Of a stretch of DNA of 64,000 nucleotides, positions 1 through 12,412 are shown in pieces. The position numbers were made by a program, and so were the translations under genes. The stretch is taken from assembly GCA_020744425.1 (NCBI GenBank), contig JAGMUV010000002.1, positions 2,834,501-2,898,500 of the forward strand, read 5' to 3'. The DNA is from Dactylonectria macrodidyma. Taxonomy: Eukaryota; Ascomycota; Sordariomycetes; Hypocreales; Nectriaceae. The notes beneath the pieces were generated by a model. The model was given only the letters and a program-made list of their open reading frames with translations, was not told where the DNA came from and did not search any database. The first letter of the stretch is position 1, and every line of letters begins with the position of its first letter.

Positions 1-3000
1 GACTTCCTGAACCCAGGCAAGGTTAACATTGATGAAGACCTGGACTCACTCTCTGCCGTGGATGCCCAAGAGAAGCTCCAAGAACTTCATAAGGCAATCG
101 CCCCATACATCTTAAGGAGAACGAAGGAGACTGTTGAGTCTGACCTGCCTCCAAAGACGGAGAAGATCATTCGTGTCGAGCTCTCGGATGTCCAACTGGA
201 GTACTACAAGAATATCTTGACGCGAAACTACAGCGCATTGTGTGACGCTACTAATGGACACAGGAACTCGCTTCTTAACATCATGATGGAATTGAAGAAA
301 GTCAGCAACCATCCGTACATGTTTCCTGGTGCCGAGGAGAAGGTCCTGGCTGGTAGTGTACGCCGCGAGGATCAAATAAAAGGCCTAATTGCGAGCAGTG
401 GAAAGATGATGCTGCTCGACCAGCTGCTTTCAAAGCTAAGGAAGGATGGCCATCGCGTCTTGATCTTCAGTCAAATGGTCAAGATGTTGGACATTCTTGG
501 AGACTATATGTCCTTGCGAGGATACAAATTCCAGAGGCTAGACGGTACCATTGCGGCAGGCCCTCGACGAATGGCCATCAACCATTTCAATGCCGATGAC
601 AGCGATGACTTCTGCTTTCTTCTCTCCACTCGAGCTGGTGGTCTGGGAATTAATCTGATGACAGCAGACACCGTCGTCATTTTTGACTCAGACTGGAACC
701 CGCAGGCAGATTTGCAGGCCATGGCCAGAGCTCATCGTATCGGACAGAAACGACCAGTCAACATTTATCGCCTGGTTTCCAAGGAAACGGTTGAAGAGGA
801 GGTCCTAGAACGTGCCCGCAACAAACTCTTGTTGGAGTACCTGACTATCCAGGCCGGCGTCACTGATGATGGCAAGGCAGCATTCAAGGAAGAGCTCAAC
901 AAGAAGGGCCTCAAGATCGATGGCCCCTCTTCAAACGAAGACATCCAGATGGTGCTGAAGATGCGCTCATCCAAAATGTTCGAACAAAGCGGAAACCAAG
1001 AGCGTCTCGAGCAGCTTGATATCGACTCGATCTTGGAGAACGCCGAAATCACCAAGACCAAGGTTGATGACAAGATTAACCTGAGCAGCGGTGGTATCGA
1101 CTGGGACAACTTCATGCAAATCACGGATGTCAAAGTGGACGACATCAACCTGGATTGGGATCAGATTATCCCAGCTGACAAGATCGCCGAGATCAAGGCC
1201 GAGGAGCAAAAACAGCAGCATGAGGACTATCTTGCTAAGGTTGCGGCTGAGAGTGCTCCCCGGAGGGCTGCCGTCAAGAGCCGGAACAGAGAGACTGAGA
1301 GGGCAGATCGTCTGAAGAAGCGTCAGAGGGAGCAGCAACAAGAGGAGGAAGAGCAGAGGGCTCAACTCCGCGATCCCAAGCGTCCTCTGAGCGAGAAGGA
1401 ACAGCGTAACCTTATCAAGGCCTACTTCCGGTTCGGCTCCATGGATGACCGTGCCGAGGACATCATCAAGGAGGCGAAGCTCGTGGAGCGGGATAGCGAT
1501 TTTGTCAAGTCTGTCCTCGGTGACTTCATAAAAGCTGCCAACCAAGCATTGGATGACAACTATGCGAAGCTCGTTGAGGAGGAGAAAAAAATGGGCAAAT
1601 CCTTGACGAAGAAAGATAGGAAGGCTGTCCTGATTGACTTTGGCGAGTTGAAGAAGGTGAATGCCGAGACGGCCATTGAGCGACCAAAGCAGCTTCAACT
1701 TCTCCATCAGGCGATTCAGGGTCATTCTGACTGGCGAGCATTCCGTCTTCCCGATGCCACCAAAGCAGCCAGCTACACTTGTCCATGGGGTGCTAAGGAG
1801 GACGCTATGCTCCTGGTTGGCATTGACAGGCACGGCTTTGGCGCTTGGGTGCAGATTCGCGACGACCCCGATCTTGAAATGGGTGAAAAGTTCTTCCTGG
1901 AGGAGCACCGTGTCGAGAAGAAGGAGGAGAGGAGCAAGGGAAATGACAAAATGAAGGCTCCTGGAGCCGTTCACCTTGTTCGTCGCTCCGAGTACCTGCT
2001 TTCGGTGCTGCACTCCAAGCATTCCGGTGATCGAAGCGCCCAGAAGGTGGTGGAGAATCACCATCGCAACAACAAGAAGTCCCATCTCACCAACGGCCAC
2101 CGCGGAAGCGCGACTGCTTCGCCCGCTCCCCAAAGCAAGAAGCACCGAGAAAGAGAACGAGAACATGGCCTTCCTGATCATGTTCGCTCTCGTAGCCACG
2201 CCGAGGAGCGAGGCACCCCAAGGCCCGACTTCAAACGGAAGCATGCGTCTCACGAGGACAGTCGCAGTCCCAAGCATCGTCGGATGGAAGACAATCGGCG
2301 GTCCAGCAAGCATGGAGACGATCGAGACCGGGCGACTGAGAAGCGTCGACACCGCGATGACGACGACCGGCGACACGACAAACATCGTCGTGACGACCGT
2401 CGCCCGGATGACCGTCGCCAAGATCGCCATCGTGATGAGCGTGATCGAGAGCGTGATCGCGACCGCGACCGCGACCGAGACCGAGATCGAGATCGAGACC
2501 GAGACCGTGATCGAGATCGTGAACGCGAACGGGATCGTGAGCGCGAGCGTGAGCGTGAGCATATATCGCGACCGCAGGATGAGCGGAGGGCCAAGGCACT
2601 TCGGCGCCTCGATGAACTCCGACGGATCGGAGACAACAAAGACCAGAGAGCCAAGAACAACGACGCCATGATCTGGTTCCTGTTGAAGCCAGTGCGGGAG
2701 AACTTTGAGAGGATTCTCTCGACGACTAAGGACAACGTCAAGTCGAGCAAAGAGCGTGCGTCCATCTTTGGCGTCGAGCTCGTTGTCATTGGCACATTCC
2801 TTGATGAACGATTGCCAGCCACTATTGCCGACGAGGGTCTCAAGAACAATTTCTGGTAAGCATCATCATTCATGAATCTCAATGGCTTAGCACTCAACTA
2901 ACCTCTTTTAACAGGGACTTTCTAGCGGCCCTTTGGCCAGTGGACGACACTAGTAAGAGCGTCACTGGCAAACGATTGAGCAACATGTATCGCACTCTGC

Positions 3001-3053
3001 ATGCTCGCAACAAGGGCTCAGGCTCGAGCTCGGCCAAGACGAACGGCGCCTAA
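1..3053 (+). CDS. CHD1: Chromatin remodeller CHD1, C-terminal part
   Basis: ATP-dependent chromatin remodeller of the SNF2/CHD1 group, which spaces nucleosomes in transcribed genes. The reading frame is open from base 1, so the gene begins outside the window; the chromodomains and first ATPase lobe are missing. Seen here: the second helicase lobe (IFSQMVKMLDIL, then RAGGLGINL and ARAHRIGQ near 630-750), the SANT/SLIDE-like DNA-binding region (about 1380-1960), a basic tail rich in Arg-Asp and Arg-Glu, and the CHD1 C-terminal domain from about 2660 onward. One intron at 2856-2914 is supported because splicing continues this domain as NNFWDFLAALWPVDD and leads to the TAA at 3051-3053. About 997 residues are visible. 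The family call is secure and the CHD1 subgroup is well supported by the C-terminal domain. Confidence 0.95.
2440..2562 (+). repeat. Arg-Asp/Arg-Glu dipeptide tract inside CHD1
   Basis: An imperfect hexanucleotide repeat of alternating CGN and GAY/GAR codons encodes about 40 residues of nearly pure RD followed by RE. Synonymous codon variation shows it is an old repeat rather than a recent slippage expansion. Such mixed-charge tracts are common in nuclear and RNA-associated proteins. The same bases read as long open frames on the opposite strand, which I treat as shadows. Confidence 0.85.
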
Positions 3054-4008
3054 TATGACACGTACCGAGGGCGCTGCTTTCGACATGGTCCTCTACCCCA
3101 TACACGGACACGACACAACCGTTTACTGGGCTTAACCCCTGCGACTTTGAGAGCATTATTGGGCATTTCTTGCATGGTTTGGCGTTTGGTACACATGTTG
3201 GCAGGTTTTTTTTACCCCCCCAAGAGCAAAAAGCTTGACAGATCATACTTGGATTTGCATGGTAAAGGAAGCGCGTGGAGGATTATTACAGCCGGCGGCG
3301 TGTGATTTGCATCACCCGGCTTGTCCCACAAAATTACGACGTGTCACCGGTTGTGGCATCAATATGTTTCTAGCTCTGTCTTTCTGCCTTCACTTTTCTT
3401 GTCCGCCCTCACCTTTCTCTTCTATGGAGTATGATGTTCGTGCGTCACGATCCGACGGCCATTGACCAGCCGAGGCGGATGCTTTCTGGTAGAGAAGCCT
3501 TGGTCATGGAGAGAGGAGGCGCACGCAATGGATGAGCCGCCCCTTGTTTAGATGGCTTTATGTTACAGGCATATGGAAAAGAGCGACGAGGGCCAAGCGT
3601 AAGGACTTGCTTGGTTCCATAGAGGATTCAAATATATACATATACAACTCAATGACGACTGGGAAAATGAATGTGTTGCGGATGATGTATGGTGACGTTT
3701 TTGCGCTTTGTACGATTCGATGACGGCAGCCATATCGGAGAGAGCAACGAGAAAGTGAAGCACGGCGAGACGATGGGACAAAATCAACAGATAACTCTTT
3801 GGTCTGTTCGAAGCGCCCAAGCTACTTTTCTATGAACATTATTCGTGTACACGGTTATGTAGCCCCCGAGATACAAGGCGCTCAGCTATACATACTCATA
3901 CTCCTTTGTTATACAGTCCTCCACCATTCTATCTTAATTTCATGCCTCATGATGCTCACCACGGCCACACGGCGTCCCATCCTCTCCTCCCGAGGCCTGG
4001 GAGCCGAG
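3054..4008. other. Spacer between convergent CHD1 and PhyH genes
   Basis: About 955 bases between the two convergent stop codons, so it should hold both 3' untranslated regions. There are short T and C runs (for example near 3206-3220) but no frame I can support as a gene. Confidence 0.6.
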
Positions 4009-5172
4009 CTACGTCTTAATGTAAGGAATACCCGTCAGCTTAAAGGCCCGCTCCGTCAGGTTGGGCTCATGCAGGGGGCGATCGCGGACGACGTGATCGG
4101 GTTCGCCGTTACGCCTGGCGACGTTGGACCCGGTGTGCATGGCGTTGGGCCAGTGGGTAGTGCCGACTCTGTCTTCAAAGGCGGCCTTCTTGCGTAGCAG
4201 ATCCTCAGGTGAGGCGTCGCTGACGGGCATGAAGCACGTGTAGACGGCCATGCGATCCTGCTCACCTTTGACGGGGACGTTGTAGTGCGGCGCGCGCGAG
4301 TCCCAGACGATGAGGTCGCCTGGATCAGCCTCGACCTTGACCCATTCGCAGCCGTGGTCTTTCAGCCACTGCATGCCCTTCTCGGTGTAGCCGTACCATT
4401 CCTTGGTCCAGGCGGGGATACGATCTTCGGTGCCGCGGATCTCGTCGTGGAACTGCTGACTGAGGAGGTGGGCGCCCTTAGCCACGATCAGGCCGCCGTC
4501 GTTGGGTCCGTTGGGGAGCAGGTTGACGAGGCCCTGCAAGCAGCGGAAGCCTGGACGGTCGGGATCCTGGTCCTGATGCGGCCACGGCTTGTTGGCAGCG
4601 AGGTGCGTGCGGTTGGCGAATCCGATGTTGATGGCATCAAACGACACCAGCAAGTCCTCGGTGTCGTAGACGCTCTCGAACGCCCCAACGACGCCGGGTT
4701 CGGACCGGATGGCCCAGACAAAGTCCTCGTGCGCTGCACCGTAGTTGAGGAGCATGCCCTTTTCCGTGATGACGGGCAGCTTCTCAGGGCGGACTGTAAG
4801 GGGGTTGTTGCGGTCATAGCCGAGGCCACTTGACGAGGAAACCGTGTCAGTGCTTTGTTACTAACTCCACGGATGGTAGATTGAACACGCAATGCTCATC
4901 CACAAGTGGGAACGGGGGCGGCATGCTACTTACAAGCTCTCAATGAGACCATAGAATCGGTTGGCATAGCTCAACGCCCTCTCTTTGGGGATGGCGCCCT
5001 TGATGATGGCATACCCGTCGCGGATGAGGTCGTCACGCCAATCTCCATAGCGACGATCAGTGCCATCAACCCTCATGCGGTCTGTGCCGGCGGGGCGGAG
5101 AGTCAGTGTAGGATGAGCCGTCGTGGCAGTGGCAGAGGCAGAGGCATTGGTGGTGGTGGTGGTGGTCGCCAT
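4009..5172 (-). CDS. Phytanoyl-CoA dioxygenase (PhyH) family protein
   Basis: Predicted Fe(II)/2-oxoglutarate-dependent oxygenase. Two exons, 5172-4934 and 4828-4009, join across a GTAAGT intron and give ESFGLGYDRNNP, about 352 residues. Iron ligands are visible as the HxD of PWPHQDQDPD (about H164 and D166) and a distal His in APHYNVP (about H261), with a downstream Arg (EQDR, about 272) placed to bind 2-oxoglutarate. The N terminus opens with a low-complexity Thr/Ala stretch that may be a disordered leader. The C terminus (YIKT) is not a peroxisomal PTS1, so a role in phytanate oxidation cannot be assumed; fungal members also act in secondary metabolism. The substrate is unknown and no biosynthetic cluster surrounds the gene. 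Confidence 0.88.
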
Positions 5173-6325
5173 TGTGTAAGTCGTCTGAATGGGGTAATTC
5201 TGTGCGTCTTGAGTACGGAGCAGGAATACTTATTTGCATCTATCTCGACGAATCGACTCTTTTAATACCATCCGCGGGCCTCCCGGCTCACCCTCTCATT
5301 AGTGACCTGTTGCTCTAGTAATCCTCGGCCGTCCCCGAACCGCGTACCGCAGTCACCCATCATCCGTCCCTCCACCATGGCCGGTTGGATCATCATCACC
5401 AAACGGCCGTGGTTGCGGAGCCGGAAATATGGGGTAGGCTCGGTTCGGCTCAGTTCGGTTCGGAGCCCCGAGCGAACGACGCCATGACGTTGTGATATGC
5501 ACCTCAATCCCCAAACATGGCTCGGTAGACTGGGGACAGCATTACCCCACACGATCTGGGGTAATTGCAGCTTGTGCTACTCGATGAATAACGCCGACTT
5601 GTGTCCAACTGACTTGACCCTGCTCTGCTCTTGTTGACGGTAACGTTCGAACAATGCCGGAGCTGTTGAGTGGGGCCGATTGAGGGGCCGGCTGCCCTGA
5701 GAATCAGATTTAGGGAGAAAGTTGCCATGAAGCGGGCATTGGTGCGATTGAAGCTTTCGTTGGACCTCAGGATGGGAGGGCTGCCAATGGGAAACATGAT
5801 ACATCTGTGGCGCCGAAGGGTATCGTGGGGATAATGCTATAGAAACCAAAAGGGAAAGCCATGGAATACCATGCTCAAGGCCGGGCAGGCAAGTAGGACA
5901 TGATTGTCATCAAACCTGATCCAAAACCTCACAACCCAACATGGTAGACATTTTAAGTAGAAATAAATCTCTTGAAACCACAAGACGTCAAGTCTCCAAG
6001 GATAATGTAGCACCGTGATGGGCCCAGATAGGTACTTTGGAAAGTCACTCGGACCCTACCTCAAGGGCTCAGAGACGTGCCGTAGTCCAACGATCAGGTC
6101 ACTCTATTCCCTCATTTTTTTTGGTCTTGTTTTACCCACCGTGAGAATGTCTGTTCAAACCTGTTAGTCAATCAATGACAATTGTATCATGGGTAGGTAG
6201 AAACGTACCATTGATTAGGTATCTCATAGTAGATATCAACCAGGGGAATCAGATGGCGTCAAGGCTCTCGGTGTAAATACCTATGAGCAACCAATATTCG
6301 CTCTCATCAAGCATATGTGCGAGAA
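5173..6325. other. Spacer upstream of PhyH, downstream of the Zn2Cys6 gene
   Basis: It should hold the PhyH promoter and the 3' end of the Zn2Cys6 gene. A run of short TCGGTTCGG-like repeats lies at about 5437-5463, followed by GCCATGACGT at 5481-5490. Bases around 5900-6280 are AT-richer. I see no gene. Confidence 0.5.
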
Positions 6326-8694
6326 CTATACTTTCATCGTGCTCAGAAAATACCGTTCTGATTCGTTGCTGCTATGCATCACAAAGTCCCCACCGATCAT
6401 GGACCAAAACTCGTCCAAGGGCAAATCTTGAAAAGGATCATAGAAAGAATCGCTCTGAGCGAATGGCACCAACCCCATGGACATCACACCAGGTGACAAG
6501 CTAGCTGGCGCTGATGGAGGAGTTCCAGGGTCTTGGGATGCCACACTAGGCCGATGCTCTCTGTGCAATGTCATGGTCTCCAATGCAGCATTTAATTTGT
6601 CAGGTAGTTGCGAAGCCGCCTGAATGAACTCCTCGTGTTGACCAATTCGTTGATAGTGATCTCTTGCGTATTCGGTCCCGGTGATGACCAATTCCATATC
6701 AGAACGGCCCATTCGCTTTTGAGGATTTTTGAGTATGTTCAGGGCGAGAACGATGGCCGCTAGGAACGGTTGTGTCGTTGTGAATATAGTGGAGTGAATG
6801 TTATGGTCCGCGAGCTCGAGTACTTGCTTGACAATGGATCTTGCGGCGCCAATACAAATATTTTGGTTCTGGAGCAGCCTCAGGTTGTTGGATAACTTTG
6901 AGCCATGCTTTTTGATCTCGTTCGCGTATGACTTTTCTGGAAAGATGAGTGAGGCTCTAAACAAGGTTATTTGAGCCTGTAAGCGAGTCAGTACAGTGGC
7001 GTGTTTAGTAAGAGCGAACGCTATACCTGGTAGTACTGGAGTGACAAGAAACTAGCGATGTGCTGATGATAAGAAGGTTGTTGTCCTTCATAATCGAGAA
7101 ACACATCGTGACCAGGCTTCATGCCTTCAGGCATCGTTTTTGACCAGTCAAGCAATGCCTGGTCGAGTCGTGCCGTCTCACTCATAAGAGCAAGTGAAGA
7201 GGGTGACTTGCGACGGTAAATATGCTCGCTGATTTGGCTCAAAATTCTTGCAAGAGAAACCCACATGCCGAAATAGTCAAGGGAATTTTGGGCGTCAAAG
7301 CAAGGAAGTACTTGATCGCAGTCAATGTCGGAAATAGCTGGGGGCCTTCCCGTCTCAAGTTCCATCAGCTTCTCCAGGGCATAACAGGACCACCAGAGCC
7401 TGGAATGTAGCTCGCGGTCCATCTTATAGCCGGGCGATGAGCCGATGGGAATATCACCACCCAATTGAACAGAAATATGCCTGTGAAGACCGATTGAATG
7501 TGAAATTCGGATAGCCTGGCCTAGTAGATGCCACGCTTGACCTTCTTTGCCTGAAGTTGCGGTTAAGTCAGCCACGGAGTCCAATTGATCGGTAAGTGAA
7601 TGTGAAGTTTACCTCGTCCCCGTAGGGCGATAGCCAGGACTAGCAGAGCCTGGACAGAGCCAATGTAGGGCATGCTGGTCAAGTGTCCTAGCAATGTATA
7701 TGCCCCGCTGATGTATTTTGTCCCCGTCTCTGTGATGTTGCCCTTAAACTCGTCGGTGCCGATGCTGATGACACTGTAGATTGTAGCTAGCGCAGCAAGA
7801 TCACGATGAGAAATGGCGCCCTGAAGCCGGTTTACATTCGAATCTTGAAGTTCTGTCAGGTATAGGATATCGGCCATCAGCGTGGTTTGTTCAACGACGG
7901 GAAACAAGGGGTATATGCGATCGAAGAAAGTGCGTAGAGCAGGTTCGAGGGTCGAGGCGGAAGGAAGATCGGGCAATTGGAAAGAGAGCGGCAAGGCGAA
8001 CTCTTCGACATGCTTCATTCCCCAACGAAACTTGTTTGACATCGGGACCTGGCCGTTTCGACTCAGGTATAGGTCGACAAAAACGCAAAGGCATTGGAGG
8101 CTGCTTCCGCCCATATACTTTGGTTCTTATTAGCAAAGGATAGCATGCAGGAAACTGAGCCTGGTGCCTCACCTTGACCCGATGGGAACTCTCGTCAGTG
8201 TTAACCACGACATCTGGGCTGTCTTGCATATGTTCGGTAGAGGGGACGTCTCGAGTGTTGGTATTCTCCATATACGCCCTTGTCACCCAAGTAAGGTGCT
8301 TCCCTCCTGGGGAATGTTGTTGTTGCCCGGGATGTGTAGAGTCCGGAGGATTGGATGCGGATGGGTCGAATTGAAGGCTCATCATAGAGCTACTCGCGCT
8401 GCGCTCGCTAATGGAGCCTGCGCGCCGGTCACGCTGGTCGTTAGGGAACTGACCGTCTCTGGTAGCCCATTTTCTAACGGCTGGGCCGTCGGGCCGTCGT
8501 GGGTCTGAAGTCTCGCAATTATCGCCGCGCAAGACGCAGTTTCGACATTTGGGTGTTTCAGCATCGCAGCGCACCTTGCGCTTGCGACATTGATTGCAGG
8601 CGAGAGAAAGGCGAATGCGCTTCGGGTGGGCAGGCCCTTGAGCGGCCTGCTCGTTCATGGCCTCAACGCTGGACGATGATTCCGGAGTGTTCAT
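6326..8694 (-). CDS. Zn2Cys6 fungal transcription factor
   Basis: Predicted nuclear DNA-binding regulator of the fungal binuclear-cluster family. Four exons (8694-8173, 8117-7613, 7550-7027, 6976-6326) give about 733 residues; each junction keeps the frame, for example LALRGRG|KEGQAWHLLGQ. The zinc cluster is complete: C33, C36, C43, C50, C53 and C60 in the CNQCRKRKVRCD region. The middle of the protein matches the fungal_trans regulatory domain, with the signature ISHSIGLHRH followed by RLWWSCYALEKL. The first intron uses the acceptor at 8119-8118; the nearby AG at 8127-8126 would break the frame. No clear target genes are adjacent; the neighbouring PhyH gene is one possibility, but that is speculation. 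The regulon is unknown. Confidence 0.9.
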
Positions 8695-10267
8695 TCTCCT
8701 GGCGTGATCCAGACTGAGTTGCAGCGGTAGACACCAGGCTGAGCCAGACGTCTTTGGTCGAAGGAGGTGAAGTCAATATGGACGATGACGAGGATTAGGG
8801 TTTAGGGAAGTGAAGTGTCATGGAGAAAGAGAAGAGGGCCGTGGGAGCTGAGATGGGAGTTGGGACATGAGCCGGTGACGCGAGCGGACGGCGGTCCTTT
8901 CTAGTTTTGTTGGAGTCTCGAGTCTCAGTCTCGAGGGTGTGCCATGATGAACCCCGCGAAAGCGGCGCCGGCTCGGTGACGATACCCGGTGGAACTTAGC
9001 GGCCAGCGAGGGTTGACACTAAGGTACCGCGCAAGAAGACAAAGATGTTAGGGAACAAATGCGCCTGGACTTTCTTGGATGCAAATTGAGGACGGGGGCA
9101 AAACCGGGGGAGCGGGGCCGAGGTGGGGGCTGGGTCTCTGCCTCTGGGGAAATCAGTTGAGAGAACCAGCTGGCGCAGCTTAATACCCCGAGAGCCAGTT
9201 GCAGCAGCCAAACCTAGAGTCGCTCATCAACGCCGGAGCAAGTGACTAGGAGCTAACATAGTCTAGTGACCATAGCGCTTTGGACGACCCAAGTTGTGGA
9301 GGTGGAGGCGTGGCCGCGTGGGGCAAAGACATCTGTGTGTGGTTCAGCCGTTGTTGGTCAAGGCAAGGATCTCGAGCAACTGCCAGTATCCGGAGCCGAA
9401 TTTGCAATCCACTCTCTGCTTCCCCGCGCCCATGAGTGGGAACGGGGGGCTTCGCCTTTTTGAAGCCACTCTGCGGAGGAGTTTTCCACTGAGACAATAT
9501 TCGTAGTGCTGTCCCCGCTGTGATTCCGAACAGGGAGTCAAGTGGGGAGAAGATGGGGTTGAGTTCCAACAGCGCTTCGTGCGTTTAACGTGGACCTGTC
9601 AGTGGGAGGCATTCGACAAGGGTCCGTTTGCAAAGGAGATGGGCTCAATTCCGGGGAGTGAATTCGACAGGGCCGAGGCATGATGTCGATGTTGTATGGG
9701 GATGAGTTTTCCGTGCTGTTGAAATGCAGGTAGTAGCTTCTACTTTTGACCCGAAACTGTACCTAGGTACCTAGTATCTTGGTAGGCGGGCAGGTACAAT
9801 CCGTAACGGACGGAGTGGGCAATAGACAAAGTTGATGCCCGGAGGTTCTGCAGGCGCCTCCGTCACTCATATTCCCAGCTCAATCTGCCAAGCCCCTAAG
9901 GTACCTGAGCTATTCAACTACCCGACGAAGCCTCAGGCGTAGACTACACATGATCGTTGCAATTTTCATTGTAGGGAAGAATTCCAGTTGACAGTAATAA
10001 TACATTCCAGTCAAATACTCCTCCGCCTGTTCATTCGCAAGTGTCATATTGGGTCAGCTTAGCGAGTCAAACAATTGCTACGTCTCATCAGAATGACCGT
10101 GGTCGGCCTCCCGCATTGCATCCTCAGCTGACCAACCAACTACTGACGGAGGCTCGGAGCATTGCCCTTCGGGCAAATGAGCTTCATCAATTATATGCAG
10201 TGTTTGTTGGGATGAGAACCTGAGCGATCCCGTCGGAGTCCAATGAGCTCCGTTCCTTCAGTCTCAT
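8695..10267. other. Long spacer between the divergent Zn2Cys6 and deaminase genes
   Basis: About 1.57 kb with no gene I can support. It contains a TACCTAGGTACCTAG palindromic motif at 9760-9774 and another GGTACCTGAG-type site near 9899. An open frame at 10041-10223 could be an extra 5' exon of the deaminase, but I cannot link it by credible splice sites. Confidence 0.5.
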
Positions 10268-12412
10268 ATGTATCATACAATTGCGGCCTGTCACGACCTG
10301 TCGATGCCCATTGAGAATCGTGCCATTCTTGTTGTATAATGGCGAACTGAGACATCTCTCGCTTCCAACAGAGGTCCGCCGAATGTATTGCCCTCCTGGC
10401 TTATCTGAAGCTTCAAGCTCCTCCCAACCGATACCCTCTGGAAGACCCGGGCCCGGACATGGGGATAGTTCGCAGTCTCTCTTTCCGCGATGAATGGCTT
10501 TTGACTTCCACCTTGGCACTTCTTAGTGCAATTCAGGATAACCCTGATACTGTGACTGCTGTTTGTGTTGAAGAGTCACTCTCGGGTTTGGTCATCATGT
10601 TAGCAGTCAACGCCAAAGCGTCATGCCCACCGCTATACTCGCAGTCAGTGAAAGAAGGGTTCGACGAAATATTCTCCATTCTGCGAAAAGCCTCACCAAG
10701 TGAGTGATTTGACATTGATTTTTAATCTTAAACGGGCCGCAGCTTAACAAGTTCCAGCCCCCCGTCAGCGTCTCTTTCAACCAGTTTTCAGCGCCATTGT
10801 TGCCAGATGTCACAAGAGGATTCTTAGCCGCACCAGGCTTGTCAACCCTAAGAATAGGCACCTTAAGAGTAAACCGTCTCTCTCGAGCTTTTTTGAAATC
10901 GCTGTCGAAGGATTGAGGCAACTCCCCCAAGACAAGAACATGACAAAACTTTCGAACCTGAGTAGGAGCTTGATGCAACTTTTGCGTCAATGGCGAGAAA
11001 TACATCCCAGTACCAACCAAACGCCCCTGAAAAGAAACCAAGATCTTGAAGAAATCGTATCCAAATTTTATCATATTTCTAGGGTCCCAGATTTCGAAAC
11101 CATCTTTTTCCGAGCCTTGGGTAGGCTGCCAAATTTGGAACCCTCTACCCCCCCAGCCTTGATTGACAAGATTCGAAAGGTTGGCTCGTATAGAAAGTCA
11201 GCCACGACTTTGATTAACATGGCAAGACACACCCCGAGTGTTCGCCAGGCTTCTACACTGATTGCGCCACTGACTCCAGCTTCGTTCTCCCGAATCAAGC
11301 GTACTCCGAAAGACTTCATTAGCCTTGAAATTGTCCTACAGAGGATCGCCAAAGCCGACAACACGGTCTGCGAGACCCATCGTCTGGTTCGGTTGTTGAA
11401 TGATAAGTCGGAAAAGCCTCATCCCACGTTCAACGAGATATTGGGGAACCTCGAGTCAAATTCCAAGGTGCATGCTGAAATCCAACTCATCGGGCATTTG
11501 CGACAGCAACGATGTTCCATCTACCCAAGAGTGATTGCCGCAAGCAAAAAATCATGCTACCTCTGCAATGCATTCATATCAACGCAAAAAATATATGTTA
11601 CTCCGGACACCCATGGAAGGATCTATCCTGGTTGGTGTCTTCCTTCAAGTGGACTGATTGCTACAGACGACGAGTTTCTTGCGAATTTGGAGTGCGCAGC
11701 TAAAACAAGGATCGAGGAAATTCTTGACACAGGAGTGGGCAAGCGCAACAATCCGGTAGAAAGTACAGCACCACCAACGATGACCACGAGGTCAACGGTC
11801 CTATCTTTGGAAGATGGAAAACTTGAGGAGCCTCAGGATTCTGACAGCGGCGGTACTGTGACACCTAGGGGTAATCGTTCGCAGTCCACAACATCGACTC
11901 CAACAACGCAGCCCACGGTTTCCTCAGACGTCCAGGAAACAGCCAATGGAGAGGTTTCCCCAGCAACATCGCCCGATATAGCTAGGGTACTGGACGCCAA
12001 TTTGGACCACGACACAGCCGTTCTTGTGGGCGCATCAGTGTGTGGAAAGGAAGACGGCCAACATTCGCCTGAGGTTGTGGAATGGAGAAACGTAATTAGC
12101 GGCAAGGTTGACTGCGTATCACTTTCGAGATCTTTAAGTCTCTATGTTGAATACTCGACAGGACCGGCTAGAGCATTGAAGTCCTTACGGTTTAGTACCA
12201 AAAGTCTCTCAGAGGATGGGATGCTGGATTCTCATGGGACGACCCTGTCTGAGTCTGACTTGACCAAACTCGAGGAAGTTGTCTGCGGCGCTGACTGCGA
12301 GGGAATGATTTTGAAACGAGGTAAGCAGGCCTTCCAGGTAGTTTTGGAGGCCCTCAAACTGGGAGAAGAGATTGAAATCATTTTACTTGACACGGTTCAA
12401 ATCGAGATGTAA
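10268..12412 (+). CDS. OTT_1508-like deaminase family protein
   Basis: Predicted zinc-dependent deaminase of the OTT_1508-like branch of the nucleic-acid/nucleotide deaminase superfamily, which occurs in bacteria and is scattered in fungi. The core shows HAE (about 370-372 in my model) in KVHAEIQLIGHL and CxxC (about C398 and C401) in KKSCYLCNAF, followed by TPDTHGRIYPGW. A large helical N-terminal region and a low-complexity Ser/Thr region precede a C-terminal globular part. The exons at 10372-10699 and 10758-12412 are well supported, joining as SPTPRQRLFQPVF. The first exon (10268-10333, start ATG at 10268) needs a 38-nt intron and is uncertain, so the true N terminus may differ. Substrate and biological role are unknown. 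The neighbouring spacer holds a degraded repeat. Confidence 0.78.

Noticed and set aside
967..2562. 531-codon open frame on the minus strand opposite CHD1
   Set aside because: It is a mirror of the coding strand; its composition (runs of Ile, Val, Ser and Thr) comes from the reverse of RD/RE codons and shows no domain.
2250..2897. Minus-strand frame rich in Arg-Ser dipeptides, looking like an SR protein
   Set aside because: The RS repeat is the reverse complement of the CHD1 RD tract, without an RNA-binding domain or a separate gene structure.
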